Shown: piece by piece, positions 12,294 through 24,313 of the stretch
How positions within the stretch are numbered: position 1 is the stretch's first letter
How the letters are laid out: each line of letters starts with the position of its first letter
Assembly: GCF_033958435.1 (NCBI RefSeq)
Contig: NC_134138.1
Coordinates: 188,081,298-188,145,297, forward strand
Reading direction: 5' to 3'
DNA: 64,000 nucleotides
DNA from: Carettochelys insculpta
Lineage: Eukaryota; Chordata; Testudines; Carettochelyidae
Notes under the pieces: generated by a model
Told to the model about the DNA's origin: nothing
The model's database searches: none
What the model saw: the letters and a program-made list of their open reading frames with translations, nothing else
Program-made: the position numbers and the translations under genes

Positions 12294-15200
12294 GTTATGC
12301 TTTCTGTCCACTCTTTGGAATACAGATATGTGAAGTTTGAAGGCAACCTGCAGAGCCCATTCTCTGAGCTCCTATTGGGGTACTTCACATTTAAAGTATT
12401 ATCACGTACATTTTTAAAAACATCTGTGATCCTGAAAGTTCTTATATAGACGGAAGAAGCAGCACTCCTCCAAAAGTGGAACCACTACCCAATTTTCTTT
12501 CTATTTTAAATTAAAGCTTCTTTTGAGTTTTACGAACCTAAAGAGTTGTCTTATATTGAATAGGAAATTACTCTATACCCGCAATATGACAAGGAATACC
12601 TACAACACAGAAGTTCATCATACAGAAGGTTGGTACCTTCAGTCAAATACACACCACAGGAGTCATAATGAAGCATCACTGTATACAAGAAAAATACATT
12701 TCAATAATGGTAAAAGATTTTAAAATACTAAAAAAGGTTCATTATATACCATATTAGTTAATCTCTGTTTAAAAAAAATAGGGATGTCCCTATTTCCTAG
12801 AGAATATATATATATTATTCCTTTTAGTACAAATAATATTAAGTAAAGTTCTGGTTTTTGTTTTTCAGGTCCCTCCTCCCCCACCAAAAAAAAAGGTAAA
12901 TAATCTACTCTTGAAAATCTGTGAAAGATTTTGATAAGTGCAGAATACTAGGAAATCTAAAAGGGTCTCTTTTAAGGCTGAGAAAGAGATAGGATGTAAA
13001 TAAAATTCATATCTACATCAATTAGAATGCACAACATTATTTGTGAAGTGGGTGGCAGGCACAGCTGAAGTATAAGAGTTTATATGTGTGTCTCTGACAA
13101 ACCTTCAAAATTAAAAAAGCTCCTGAAACAACTGGAACATCTACTGTCAGTTCTGAAATCCTCTAAACATAGTTTTCAGATCCTTCAAGTTGAATATCTT
13201 CATTTCACACTCATATTACAGTGGTGGCATATGTGCATGTTATTACACTACAGAGATGTCTTTCTGACATTCTAAGAGTTCATATTTCCAGTTTCCAAAG
13301 AAACAATGGCTTCTGATTATCAGCTAACCAATATAATGTGGCATGGTAGTGCTGTTGTGAAATTATATGCATCGCTAATATACTTCTTAAAGTAAGGCCA
13401 ATATTTTCCTTATATCTGGCATTTATGCTATAGATTTTTACACAAACATCTCTATAAATTCTTTCACATTATTTCTTCCATAAATCAGATCTAAGAGCAT
13501 TTTGAGTACCATAGCTACACACAATCTTTTTGTAGAATTCCATTTAAAGGTCAACTATGCTTGTTAAGATTTTTAAGGTGTCTGTTCCATTTAAATTGAG
13601 TTAAAAAAAATGGAATGGAAACTACTAAGAGAGAACAATCCCACATAAATGAAAACCATGTGCAAACGTTCAATAGGCCAACTATGTAAAAACGTGTCAT
13701 ATACTGTGTTTATATATATGTTATTTACAGACAAGATTTGTAGTGGGATTATATTGATTTCCTGGTGCACATGAATGTTCATCTATCTGTGCCATTGTAC
13801 CATTTTGTATATGTTAAACCCCTTTCTTGAGATTTAAATATAGAAACTATAACTGCTTCTTTCAAAAGATAATTTTAACTTGTACTTAATTTATAATCTA
13901 TTTTGTTTGGAAATAAATCTAGTTACCCATAAAGTCTATTTGCAGATAGCACCCGCATATAACAAAGCAAATCAACCCCCGCAGATGTGAAAACCTGTGA
14001 ACTTTGGATCCAGTTCTGAATTTTGTAGCACTGGAACATGAGAAATCAGAAATGGTGGCTTCAAAATTGCACCCCATTAAGATAATTTCCATCAGACCTG
14101 GAATGTACATTGTCCAGTTTCTTAGTAGCTGAGAGTTCAAATGCTGGAGGACAGCATGTAGGTGGCACAAGGAAAGAGCTTGAAGACAGTCCTGATACAA
14201 CAAAGCACTTAAATATGATTTAATTTTTGTGTACACACTCTAAGATGTATGCAGTAGAGAAAACAATGTTTATCAACAGAAAAAAATTGAAGGTACCAAC
14301 GATATCACAGAATGATGCATTTGCTTATGTTTCTCATAACTGGTTAGCAGAGCATTCAGCATACAAATGTGCCTCATCTTCATTTTGCTTTAGTGATTGC
14401 CTTTAAATATGGATGAGTAAATGTGGCTACAATACCGTACATTTTTGGTTTTCATTTTTCAATTTTTAGCCAAATGTGAAAGCCCACATCCTATCTATAA
14501 CAAAACAAATGAAAGTATAATCGCCTTTCAAAGAAAGTGCTGTAACTTGGAATTAAGGGCTTTGTTTCCCAAATAAACTGAAGAAGAAGAAGTACAGCTG
14601 AGTACAATTTAGAGCCTGATTTTCAAACCAAGTCTCTGTTTTTTCAGGCATAATTTGCACCTGTACCGACTTGCCAGGAAAAAGCCTGAATAAACTGAGC
14701 ACAAATACAGAGATTTTGAAAATCATGCTCTATTTTCCATTTTGACCAGGCTACTTCTCTTTCTGCATTGCAATCTGTTCTTGCGATGTAGAAAAAGGTG
14801 GCCAAACTTCTTATACACTGTATATATAAAATGTAGCAATGAGGCACAAAAAATGAACATTGATAAATTAGGTCAAATAAAGATCATAATCCAAACTTTG
14901 GGGCAGTTCCACAGCCAGAATAGATCAGAATATAAGGCCATTTATCATTAGAAGAGGTGACACAGAACACCCTGGATAATAAAATCCTAAACCAGATCCT
15001 CCAGTGGTGGAGAATGGCATAGCTCCATGATTTAGGATTGTCTCTCAAAGAATTGAAGTCCCAAGCACTTAGATCTTCAGCTGCTGGCAACAGATGTGGT
15101 TCAACTAAACTATAACGCAGCTACAACGAGCTGAGATTTTGACCCTGGTTGCTTTGTAAAGAACACATTAGAATCTAAACTCTGCTGGTTGGGCCTTCTC

Positions 15201-15401
15201 TTTTTTAGTCTAACCACTTGCTACTGGACAGATTTTGGTATAGTTGAAGAACATTGATAGAAACCTTTCTCGACACATTGTGCAAAGTCAGTCCTAACAG
15301 ATATAAAGAAGTGGCAATGGCAGACCTATAAGCCCTAGAATCATAGAGTCCCAGTTCCCTATGTGCTGAAAAAAGGTTACTTCAAGTTAACTAGAGACAC
15401 A
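12294..15401. other. Gene-free AT-rich stretch
   Basis: About 3.1 kb with scattered T- and A-runs. Its open frames (for example at 13,919-14,236 minus) have no family resemblance and biased composition. Nothing supportable. Confidence 0.4.
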
Positions 15402-15694
15402 GGCTACATCTACACAGTGAGATTTTTTCAAAATAATTTATGCAATTTGCTCTATGCAAATTGCATAAACTATTTTGAAATACCTTAATCCAAACCTGGT
15501 GTTGTCCAAATGGCACCAAATTTCAGAATAAGGGGCTATTCCAAGCGTTCCTTTACTCCTTGTATGACGAATGGTACTGGGACTGGAGTAGCGCACCCAA
15601 AATAGCGCTATTTCGGGCACTGCGAAAAGCCACGGTGTTGCTATTTTAGGATACCATTGTATCCTGAAATAGCACCTGCCACGTAGACATAGGC
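15402..15694. mobile_element. Foldback MITE with Harbinger-like tip
   Basis: The left end is GGCTACATCTACACAGTGAG and the right end CACGTAGACATAGGC, resembling the GGCTACGTCTACACGTG tip of the Harbinger copies in this window. The interior has inverted segments, such as GCAATTTGC..GCAAATTGC and TAGCGCTA, and carries no gene. Confidence 0.65.
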
Positions 15695-17521
15695 ACAGTG
15701 ACCTTCACAAAACCTTCTTTTGTGAGTGAGGAAAGTGGAGAGCTGAGGGAAATTGCTGCAAGACAGCCAGAAGGAAAATCTTCTCCAGCCTGGCAGCAAG
15801 GAAGAAAAGGCTCCTTGTGGCTGGATCGCTATCTTCCCTACAGGGAAAGAAATTATGCTAACAGCTGTTTGGGAAACAGCTGACAACTTAGACTCCGTGT
15901 AGTAAGATAATTCCCTGGAGAGAGGGAAGGAAAAAGTATTTACTTGGGGTGGGCTGGAGTAGTTTCAATATGAAAACTTCTTGGGCCCACCACGTAAATA
16001 GGGAAAAATAAAACCAGAATGAAGAGAAAAACCCTCTGGAGTCAGACTGATTTACTCCAGCTCCATCCCCATCCCTCTCCCACACCACCACCAAAGTTGG
16101 GTAGACAAGATATCCAGCCACAAGAAAACATGCACCACAGGGAGTATTTGCCCTCTTGCATAAAATAGTTCTGGGAACTCCTAATTTCAAAACAAAGTAT
16201 AGAGAACAGCTGGAAACATTACAGGGATTGATGTACAAAGATTGATTAATCATCTATGTTAAGAATAATTACTGTATTTATGATACAACTTGCCATATGA
16301 TTTAGAAATTGAGCAATGTTTCCAAATCACCACCTGTATCAAGACTTCACCAGATAAGGCCTGCAAACCCACCTCCTCTAAAAGCAACAGAGTTAACCTT
16401 ACTTTGTCATTCTTCTATTCAAATTGTAAATTATTTTAATTGTAATGTATCTTTTGTTTTCTTGAAATTGTATTTGAAAATTACTACTGGAGCTAAAAAA
16501 TAAATCAACATCTCCTACTTCCTCTGCTATATCTGAGATGTTTACCAGTTGAAACCTCCCATATGGGAAAAGTATTTCTTGATGTAGAGCTAATAAATGC
16601 AATAGTTCTCCCTTTGATTTATAAAAGTGTGTCAAATAGCTGCCAAACTAAAAAGAAATAAACTCATAAGCCTGGTTAAGAATACAGTGCCAGTCACTGA
16701 ATTTGCAATTCAGAAAAAATGATATATGATAAAACTTTTTCATATGTTGTCAATGTTATTTTAACATTTAGTGCCAATACACCTCTGTTTTGACTATTTC
16801 ATTAACAAGGACAATTCATGCTGTGATATCCCAGTTGTTCCAATGATAGGTTCCAGAAACGGAATGAGGTGCCGATTGACACATCCTTATGTACTGTTGT
16901 TCACATTTTAGGGCCAGGCAAAGTTCAAGACGGTTCATTACTCCATATCTGTTTTGCCTATCCAGAATTAAAGAACCAGTATATGGGCTTCCAATGGAAT
17001 TCTATTTACTTTTTTCCTAATGTATCATTACCTGATTCAGTATTCCACAGAGGTATTTTAGCTCTGCATTGAGCTGAAATAGCTGCCTTGGATGACATTA
17101 GGGTCTCTGATCAACCAACAAAAGGAAGCATCGCACTGAGCCTCACAGCAGCGCTTCATCTGCTGCAGGTAACACCACACACGGACAATTTCTGTCAGTG
17201 TTGTGGAAGGTGGGGTGTTTGGAGAGCAATGGGAAGTTAAAGGAGACACCAAAGAAGGAAGGGAAAAGAAATAGCAGTGTAACTGCAGTACTGTTTGCAA
17301 TCCCCTCTGCTTTGTTTTCTTTTCGTTTTAACTGAATTGTGGGAAACTGGTAGCACCCTTAAGAAACATAAAAAATAAGGAAGCCTCCCAGGGTGTGGAG
17401 TCCCACAAGAAGTATCGGGGTAAACAAGTCAAATGTTTGATACCAAGAGGTTTTTCTAAACACTTGGGTTCCCCGGAGCAGCTGGTATTTGGTGATTTTT
17501 TTTAAGGTTGTACATCCTTAA
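15695..17521. other. No gene seen
   Basis: AT-rich DNA without a recognised element or coding frame. Confidence 0.35.
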
Positions 17522-17624
17522 TAAAAAAAAAAGCAGTCAAGTAGCACTTTAAAGACTAGCAAAATAGTTTATTAGGTGAGCTTTCGTGGGACAGACCCAC
17601 TTCTTCAGACCATATCCAGACCAG
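17522..17624 (+). mobile_element. Turtle-type SINE fragment, left arm of a palindrome
   Basis: Starts after an A-run with AGCAGTCAAGTAGCACTTTA and continues through TTTATTAGGTGAGCTTTCGT, a block I associate with tRNA-derived SINEs of turtles. It meets a reversed copy at about 17,624. Confidence 0.7.
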
Positions 17625-17764
17625 TCTGGATATGGTCTGAAGAAGTGAGTGGGTCTGTCCCATGAAAGCTCACCTAATAAACTATTTTGCTGATCTTTAA
17701 AGTGCTACTTGACTGCTTTTTGTTTTGATAGTGTATAGACTAGCACGGCTTACTCTCTGTTACT
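17625..17764 (-). mobile_element. Turtle-type SINE fragment, right arm of a palindrome
   Basis: On the minus strand it repeats the left arm with few differences and extends further upstream into GCCGTGCTAGTCTATACAC, which looks like the tRNA-related head. The two arms form an inverted repeat of about 100 bp each. Confidence 0.7.
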
Positions 17765-18531
17765 ATTCAACATCCTCAATAAGTTAGGCTTAACAGCAGC
17801 AGTTCATTAAGTCTTTTGAAACTGGTGCCTGTCAGCAGCTGTTTGAGGATTAGCAGCATGTCCATTCTACATCCAAAGGTTCCTAGCTAGTGATTCATAC
17901 AGAAGTATTACTATTATAGTCCTGATCGCAATAAACACTAGATTTAATTTTAAATGAGGCTTAAAAATCCATTTCCTTCCCTCACCATTCTCTATTTATT
18001 TTCCAGCTATTCAGTATTCCTTGAGAGCTGGAAAAATCTTAAACATTTCAACACTTAGCCATACTGTTGAAAATTTTATCTTTAATAGCATAATATTTCT
18101 GAATTAAAGTTTCTTGGCCGGAACTGAATAGGTAAATACATACCATGCATGTATATTTTAGTTTGCAAACTGCCATTTTAATGCATGCATTTCAGCTTCA
18201 AATCACCAGTTTCTATCATCTGCAGTAAGGCTGAGAGAAAGTGAAAGAACAAGCTTTAAATCCACCACTCCTGCTTCCTACATCCCGTTCTTTTGAATGG
18301 TCCTTTCAGCAGTTCTTGAGCTTATGAGAATAGTTAAAAATAAAATGATTTTCACCTGGATGCTAGTTTATAATGCATATGAGTTTCACTTCTGAGACCA
18401 GGAAATGCTCATAACAGAGTAAGACTCCATTTTGTGAGACACCCCCCCCAGCCCCATTAAACACCTCTGAAACAGGCTACCACCCATATCCTGGGTGTAG
18501 GAAAAGAACATAGATGGTGTAGGAGTCAAGG
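17765..18531. other. No gene seen
   Basis: AT-rich DNA with a short C-run near 18,444. No feature supported. Confidence 0.35.
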
Positions 18532-18943
18532 GTTGTGGCCCCACTTGGCCAACATTTCAAAATGGCCACACTAATGGCCAAATTGGAAAATACTAATGAG
18601 GTGCTGAAATGAATATTCAGCGCCTTATTAGCATGCTGCCGGCCACGGCACTTCAAAAGTGCCGCGTTTTCGATCACGCGAGGCTAGGCTACACAGGAGC
18701 CTTTTCGAAAGGACCCCACAGACTTAGAAATCCCCTTATTCCTATCAGCTGATAGGAATAAGGGGATTTCGATGTTTGCAGGGTCATTTAGAAAACGACC
18801 CCTGTGTAGACGAGCTGCGCATGAGCAGCAGTCGGCAGCATGCTAATGAGACACTGAATATTCATTTCAGCGCCTCATTAGTATTCTTCGATTTGGCCAT
18901 TAGCATGGCCATTTCGAAGTTTTTCCTAAGTGTAGACGTAGCC
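18532..18943. mobile_element. Foldback MITE with Harbinger-like tip
   Basis: About 410 bp that folds on itself. The arms share AATGGCCAC, TACTAATGAGG, ATATTCAGCGCC, GCATGCTG and CCTTTTCGAAAGGACCC-type blocks, and the centre near 18,745-18,760 is TATCAGCTGATA. The right tip is GTGTAGACGTAGCC, the Harbinger tip reversed; the left tip has decayed. A second member of the family lies at 57,471-57,906. No coding capacity. Confidence 0.75.
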
Positions 18944-19164
18944 CATGAGACATTTTACTTCAGTATCATTTTGATAGCAACTCTCTGACTCCCAAACTAA
19001 TAAACAGGACTAGAGCAATGCATGATTTATTTTTCAAAACTCATACTTCACAAGTGATAGACGCCTCCTTTTGAAGAAAACATCATGAATCCAATTCACT
19101 GTACTTGACAGCTCTGGCTAATACAACATCTCTATTAGTTGTAGTCTTATGACTAGACCTGGTT

Positions 19165-19440
19165 GAAGGGTTTTTTTGGTTTAAGTTCATGGCTACATGA
19201 GGAGACTGTTGGCCCCCTGCAGAGCTTCAGTGAAGATGTGACTATGCCACCAAGAGGGGCTCTTCCATTGGCATAGGTAATCCACCTCCCCAAAAGATGG
19301 GAGAATTCTGCCATTGACTTGGCACTGCTTACAACAGAGGTTAGGTTTGCTTAACCGTGTCCCTCAGGGATGTGGATTTTTCACACATCTGAATAACTCA
19401 GTTATACTGATGTCATTTCCTCATGTAGACCACGCCTCAG
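19165..19440. mobile_element. Non-autonomous DNA element, decayed
   Basis: The segment contains GGCTACATGAGG near the left and CCTCATGTAGACCACGCC at the right, an imperfect inverted pair. Inside are words such as TGAAGATGTGACTATGCC and GTCCCTCAGGGATGTGG that recall a MITE widespread in turtles. Assignment is from memory. Confidence 0.45.
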
Positions 19441-19461
19441 AACACTTTATTAGAATTAGAA

Positions 19462-19951
19462 TTAAAGATGTAAAATCCCGTTTAATTACTTAACTGGTTT
19501 AACCAGTTAACCAATTAAACAGGTAGGGGAGGTTGCAGGGCAAGGGGTCTCTCCCACCACAGCTGCAGCATCCCCCATCCATAGTGGCCTTGGAAGCGCT
19601 GTGGGTGGGGGGGGGGGGCGGAGAGGCACTGCAGCCTGGCCTGAGCAGCCCCCCATCCATAGCAGGGGGTGAACTGCTCCAGCCTAGCCAGGCTGGAAAG
19701 CCCCCCTATCCGTGACCTCCTGAGGCTTCCACAGATGAGGGGCTGCTCCAGCAGGGCTGGGCGAGCCCCCATCTGCAATGCACCCAGGCAGGCCCAGGGC
19801 CACCACAGACTAGGGCTGCTCTGGCCTGGTGGGAGCATGCCATGTCCACAGCACTCCCAGGGCCCCTGTGGACAAGGGCTGCTCCAACTGTGCTAGAACA
19901 CAGGGCTGGAGCAGGCCCTACCAGTTAACCCAGTTAACTATTTACATCCCT
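19462..19951. mobile_element. hAT-like MITE with perfect 8-bp TSD
   Basis: The inverted ends (AAGATGTAAA..TTTACATCCCT) are flanked by an identical 8-bp direct repeat, AATTAGAA, at 19,454-19,461 and 19,952-19,959. An 8-bp duplication points to the hAT superfamily. The GC-rich interior has repeated GGGCTGCTCCAGC/CCCCATC words, and near both ends lie AACTGGTT/AACCAGTT palindromes. The open frames in it are compositional. Confidence 0.75.
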
Positions 19952-19969
19952 AATTAGAATAATAGTATA

Positions 19970-20270
19970 CCACTCTCCTACTGGAGATCCAGCCAGGCCT
20001 GCCAAAGGGTAGGGGAAAGGGAGGTACCTAACGGTGGCAACTACCCCAAGAGGACCTGGTAATTCAAATGGTCCTGGAGCTCCCAGCCACCACCACTGCA
20101 ACTGTGGAAATAGGGAAACCTGGAGCCCCTGGCTCTTGAAATTGATGCCACTGCCCCAAGCAGCACACTCCAGGCATTGCTGACAGGTGCCCAGAGCAGA
20201 TTAGCCCCAGTCCAACTCCTTTTCCTGAAGGCTCCACCCCTTTTGGGGGCACAGAGCCAGCTCCTCCACC
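19970..20270 (-). repeat. GC-rich dispersed repeat, unclassified
   Basis: Shares pieces, in opposite orientation, with about 36,690-36,830: the CCACCACCACTGCAACTGT and GGAGCTCCCAGCC blocks and their complements. Probably two copies of one interspersed repeat. Boundaries are not clear. Confidence 0.4.
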
Positions 20271-21985
20271 TTGCCTATTGGCCCAAGTCTGTAGTTCCCA
20301 CTGCAGCTATATCTGTAAAGTCTCGATTTGTACTTGTATAGAAATCCACCCCGCCCGCCCCCTGCCCCCAGCTATACTGGTAAAACAAGCTGTAGTGGTA
20401 GAAGAGTTCCTTTGTCAATATGGGTGCATCTATTCTAGACATTTCTGACACCACACCTTTGTCCATCAGTGATCATAGCCTCTTTTGCAGCTAACCAACA
20501 TAGCTACGCTGGCAGAAGTTTGAGAGAAACGTGGTTTCGAAACCCTTTTTTTTTTTCTATAGAACATTTTGTTTCTAATGTGTTTTCATTTTTCCTCTAC
20601 AAAAACTTCAAACCAAAAAGGAAGAAAAAGATTGCTTTATTTTGAAAAGTTTTATTTTAGTTTTTTTAGGTCCACCCTATTTCTCACTTAATATTTTCCC
20701 CCCAGAGGAATTTAAAAACTAATTGAAGAGGCTTGGTTTTCTCTATCCTTCTAAAAGTTAGAGAAAGGGAAACCAATACATGACAAGACTTTTTTTCATA
20801 AAAATAATGACATTTTAGCAAAACGGATTCTTTATTCCAAGTATTTCTCCAAAATCAAGTTTAAACCAGCTTTTGTTGTGTTTCATTATGATGGGGGAAA
20901 AGTGGACATATATCATAGGGTTCCTCATAATTAACAAGTAGCTTTAAATTTAATAAGTCCAAATAAGTGCTGGAAGAATACCACTGGTTTCAATTGAATT
21001 ATACAAAGGATCAATTTGAATCAACTTGTCTAAAGTGATCTAATTTAATAAAGGTTCTTGAAATTATTGTTTTACTGAATTTGGCTTAGTCTATAATTAA
21101 TGTCAATAAAACAACAAATATGTATCTTCTGAAAGTTATCAGTATCTTAAAATGTATAAGAAAAATCTGGTTTCCAAAAATACTACATCATAACTGAGAA
21201 ACGCTGAGTGTCTAAAACTGAGATGATTATTAATTATGAAAATCAACTTGACTTTGGCAATTATTTTTAACTACAAATGTTAAAAAAAAATCACATTTCT
21301 CCTTCTATTTCAACTGTACATTTACATTTTGAAATTCATCTCAGGACTTTGTAACTTAAAACACGTATTAAGAAAGAAAATAAAATGTAAGATTCTAACT
21401 GAAGAACAAAAAGACGAAAGTTAGCAAAATGAATAATAATTTAAAAAGAATTTAACTACTTCTCCTCAAAGTAATTTGCAGTACTCAAATTTACTTATAG
21501 TTTCTCTTTATTTGCACAGCTAATGTATGTCAAAATCTAACTCGTCTGTGTATGTTCAAGTATAAAACAACATGCATTCACTTAACCAACACCCAATCGA
21601 ACAACCTAATGGCTAAAAACTGTTTTTCATTTATATGGAATCCTATTGTCTTTTTAATTTTTTTTGGGGGGGAGTGTTGTGTTTTTTGTGTTGTGTTCAT
21701 TTCAGAGCTGTTACTATGTTGTATAATTTTCCAGTTCAGACAACTGATATGTACAGAAACATTTAATGACAGCAAATGAAATTCTCACAGAAGATACAGA
21801 TGCATTTGTAAACTACAATACGCAGAAATCTATTTTTACTTTTTGTGAGGAACAACTGTAATGTGCAATATTGCTACAATTCAACATTGGCCTGACAATT
21901 GCTGGGTTTTGCCAGGAAAAATATCTTAATGGTTTTCAATAGAAATCACAGTAGAACATTTGAGATCGTCATTTAACAAACACTC
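20271..21985. other. Gene-free AT-rich stretch
   Basis: Long A/T runs and no domain-bearing frame. It forms the AT-rich flank into which the GC-rich Harbinger copy A inserted. Confidence 0.4.
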
Positions 21986-21988
21986 TTT

Positions 21989-22170
21989 GGCTACGTCTAC
22001 ACGTGCACCCAACTTCGAAATAGCTTATTTCGATGTTGCGACATCGAAATAGTCTATTTCGATGAATAACGTCTACACGTCCTCCAGGGCTGGCAACGTC
22101 GATGTTCAACTTCGACGTTGCGCAGCCCGACATCGAAATAGGCGCAGCGAGGGAACGTCTACACGTCAAA
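21989..22170. promoter_or_regulatory. Left terminal and subterminal repeats of Harbinger copy A
   Basis: The tip motif ACGTCTACACGT occurs three times in the same orientation, at 21,993-22,004, 22,069-22,080 and 22,155-22,166, spaced 76 and 86 bp apart. Between them lie inverted CTATTTCGA/TCGAAATAG and AACTTCGACGTT motifs. Repeated subterminal words are typical binding sites for transposase or its Myb-like partner; that role is inferred. Confidence 0.65.
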
Positions 22171-22258
22171 GTACCACACATCGAAATAGGGATGCCAGAC
22201 ACAGCTGCACACAGGGTCACAGGGCAGGCTAGCGCTTCCGGGGCAACAGCTAGCCGCT

Positions 22259-22277
22259 CCCTTAAAGGGCCCCTCCC
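22259..22277 (+). promoter_or_regulatory. Probable core promoter of the transposase gene, copy A
   Basis: The motif CCCTTAAAGGGCCCCTCCC lies about 70 bp upstream of the transposase start. The same 19 bases, oriented towards the other gene, lie just upstream of the Myb gene (26,478-26,496). It survives in copies B and D and in the deleted element at 7.1-7.8 kb. TTAAAG could serve as a TATA-like box; this is inference from position and conservation. Confidence 0.55.
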
Positions 22278-22348
22278 ACAGACGCTCAGCCTGCACAGCA
22301 CGCGGTCTGACGAGCCAGATAGGCACACAGACCCCGAGCGCCGCAGTT

Positions 22349-23864
22349 ATGGACCCCCAGCAGCAGCAGCAGCAGCAGCAGCAGCTAGAGGTCCAGCCAG
22401 CCCTCCTGGCAGGAGCAGGGCTTGCCCTGGCTCTTGTCATGTTGGGGGCAGCTGAGCACCATCCTGCCCCAGGGGAGGAGATGCCCCCGGGGCAGCGGGG
22501 CTCAGCCCTTACCCCTGCAGCACCCCGCTCCACCCCCCGCCTCACACGCCGGCGGCTGTGGAGCCATCCCACCAGCACCGACTGGTGGGAGCGCCTGGTG
22601 CTTGGGGAGTGGGACAACGAGCACTGGGTCCGCAACTTCAGGATGACCCGACAGACATTCCTGGAGCTGTGCCAGTGGCTCAGCCCCGCACTCAGGCACC
22701 GGGACACTGCCATGTGGCGTGCCCTCCCTGTGGAGAAACGGGTCGGCATCGCTGTCTGGAAGCTGGCCACTCCGGACAGCTACCGATCCGTGGGGCAGCA
22801 GTTTGGCGTCGGAAAGGCCACCGTTGGGGCTGTCCTCATGGAGGTAAGAGAACCCACAGGGGGAGGCCAGGCCAGGGCAGGGGGGCCAGGGCAGGCCAGG
22901 GGGGCCAGGGCAGAGCAGGGCAGGCCAGGGGGGCCAGGGCAGGCCAGGGGGGCCAGGGCAGAGCAGGGCAGGCCAGGGGGGCCAGGGCAGGCCAGGGGGG
23001 CCAGAGCAGGCCAGGGCAGAGCAGGGCAGGCCAGGGGGGCCAGGGCAGGGCCATGCACACCCTGCTAACCCCTCATTGGGGCTGTCCCATGTGCTTTCCC
23101 TGCAGGTCGTGCGTGCCATCAACTCCATGCTCCTGCACAGTATCGTGAGGCTGGGGGACCCACGTGCCACTGTCGCCGCCTTTGCCACCCTGGGCTTCCC
23201 CAACTGCTTCGGGGCTCTGGATGGGACCCACATCCCCATCCGTGCCCCGGACCACAGTGGAGGCCGATACGTGAACCGGAAGGGCTACCATTCAGTCGTC
23301 CTGCAGGCCTTGGTGGACAGCCGGGGACGGTTCCAGGACATTTACGTGGGCTGGCCTGGCAGCACCCACGACGCCCGGGTTTTCCGCAACTCGGGCCTGT
23401 GCTGCCGGCTGGAGGCGGGGACCTACATCCCCCAGCGGGAGATCCCTCTGGGGGACACCACCATGCCCTTCTGCATCATTGCAGATGCGGCCTACCCCCT
23501 CCGGCCGTGGCTCATGCGCCCCTACACGGGCCACCTCTCCGCCAGCCAGGAGCGCTTCAACGAGCGCCTGAACCGTGCGCGCCAGGTGGTGGAGCGCTCC
23601 TTCGGCCGCCTCAAGGGACGATGGCGATGTCTCCTCACCCGCCTGGATGCCAGCCCCAACAACATCCCCCAGATTGTGGGTGCCTGCTGCGCCCTGCACA
23701 ACCTTGTCGAGACCAAGGGGGAGACCTTCCTTCAGGGCTGGGCCGCCGAGGCCAGCAGGGCACACGTCCAGCCACCTGCTGCCCCCAGTCGGCAGGTGGA
23801 CCCAGAGGGGACCCGGGTCCGGGAAGCCCTGCGGGCCCACTTCGACGACCAGGCCGCGGGGTGA
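22349..23864 (+). CDS. Harbinger DDE transposase (HARBI1-like), two exons, copy A
   Basis: Exon 1 is 22,349-22,843 and exon 2 is 23,106-23,864. The intron 22,844-23,105 starts GTAAGA, ends CCCTGCAG and is phase 0. The joined product is about 417 residues, a little longer than HARBI1 proteins. It begins MDP followed by nine glutamines, a start shared with copies B, C and D. Residues near 60-165 carry conserved tryptophans (TDWWERL, FRMTRQTFLEL) and a probable helix-turn-helix ending GVGKATVGAV. Exon 2 holds the nuclease: D204 in GALDGTHIPI, the GSTHDARVF motif, D292 in IADAAYPLRPWL and E328 in VVERSFGRLKGRW. All three catalytic acidic residues are present with no internal stop. It should cut and rejoin element ends in the nucleus. 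Domestication rather than activity cannot be excluded. Confidence 0.9.
22862..23052 (+). repeat. G-rich minisatellite filling the transposase intron, copy A
   Basis: Short units of GGCCAGGGCA and GGCCAGGGGG are arranged in a longer repeat of roughly 49 bp that includes GCAGAGCAGGGCAGG. The array occupies most of the 262-bp intron; the matching intron of copy B is only 139 bp and lacks it. The exon 1 frame stays open through it to 23,068, so an unspliced transcript would encode a Gly/Ala/Arg/Gln-rich tail of about 74 residues. I treat this as an intron because copy B has the same splice sites without the array. Confidence 0.8.
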
Positions 23865-24313
23865 ACTCTGCCCAGGCCCCCGACTGCCCGCCCCTTCCTC
23901 CCCCACACTCCTGCCTCAACGCCCACACCACCATGGAGCACCCCACCGCCCCCCCCCCCCCCCCCGTCCAGGAGAAACGACAGCACGAACTTGTGGGTGA
24001 ACGTAAATGTTTTCTTTGGCTGAACCTTTTTTTTTTTTTAAATAGAAAACTATAGACATGTGAAAGGGAAAGCAAAAAGGAGGGACAAACATGTAACAAA
24101 AGCAAGATGGGCACGAATAAAACTATGTACAACAATAAACTCCAAGCAGGGTGCGCCATCAACAAAAGAAAACCAAAAAGCAGGGAGGAGAACGGGGAGA
24201 ACTATTTACAGGGGGGACGGGGCAAGCAGGGGCAGCACCCACACCACCCACCCACCCAGTCCCCAAAGTCTGTCCATCGGGGGGGGGGGGCCACGTCCCG
24301 GGCCCCTCACCCC
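23865..24313. other. Shared 3' intergenic region of the two Harbinger genes, copy A
   Basis: Separates the stop codons of the convergent transposase and Myb genes. It contains a long C-run near 23,950, a T-run near 24,030 and a G-run near 24,280. The AATAAA at 24,116-24,121 can serve the transposase transcript. I see no clear AATAAA on the minus strand for the Myb gene. Confidence 0.6.
24116..24121 (+). terminator. Putative polyadenylation signal of the transposase, copy A
   Basis: AATAAA about 250 bp after the transposase stop, with a comparable signal in copy B (53,062-53,067) and copy C (62,275-62,280). Function is inferred from position. Confidence 0.5.

Noticed and set aside
22502..23239. 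Long minus-strand frames opposite the transposase, rich in Pro, Ala and Leu.
   Set aside because: They are shadows of the GC-rich transposase gene and of the intron minisatellite, and copy B does not conserve them as a product.
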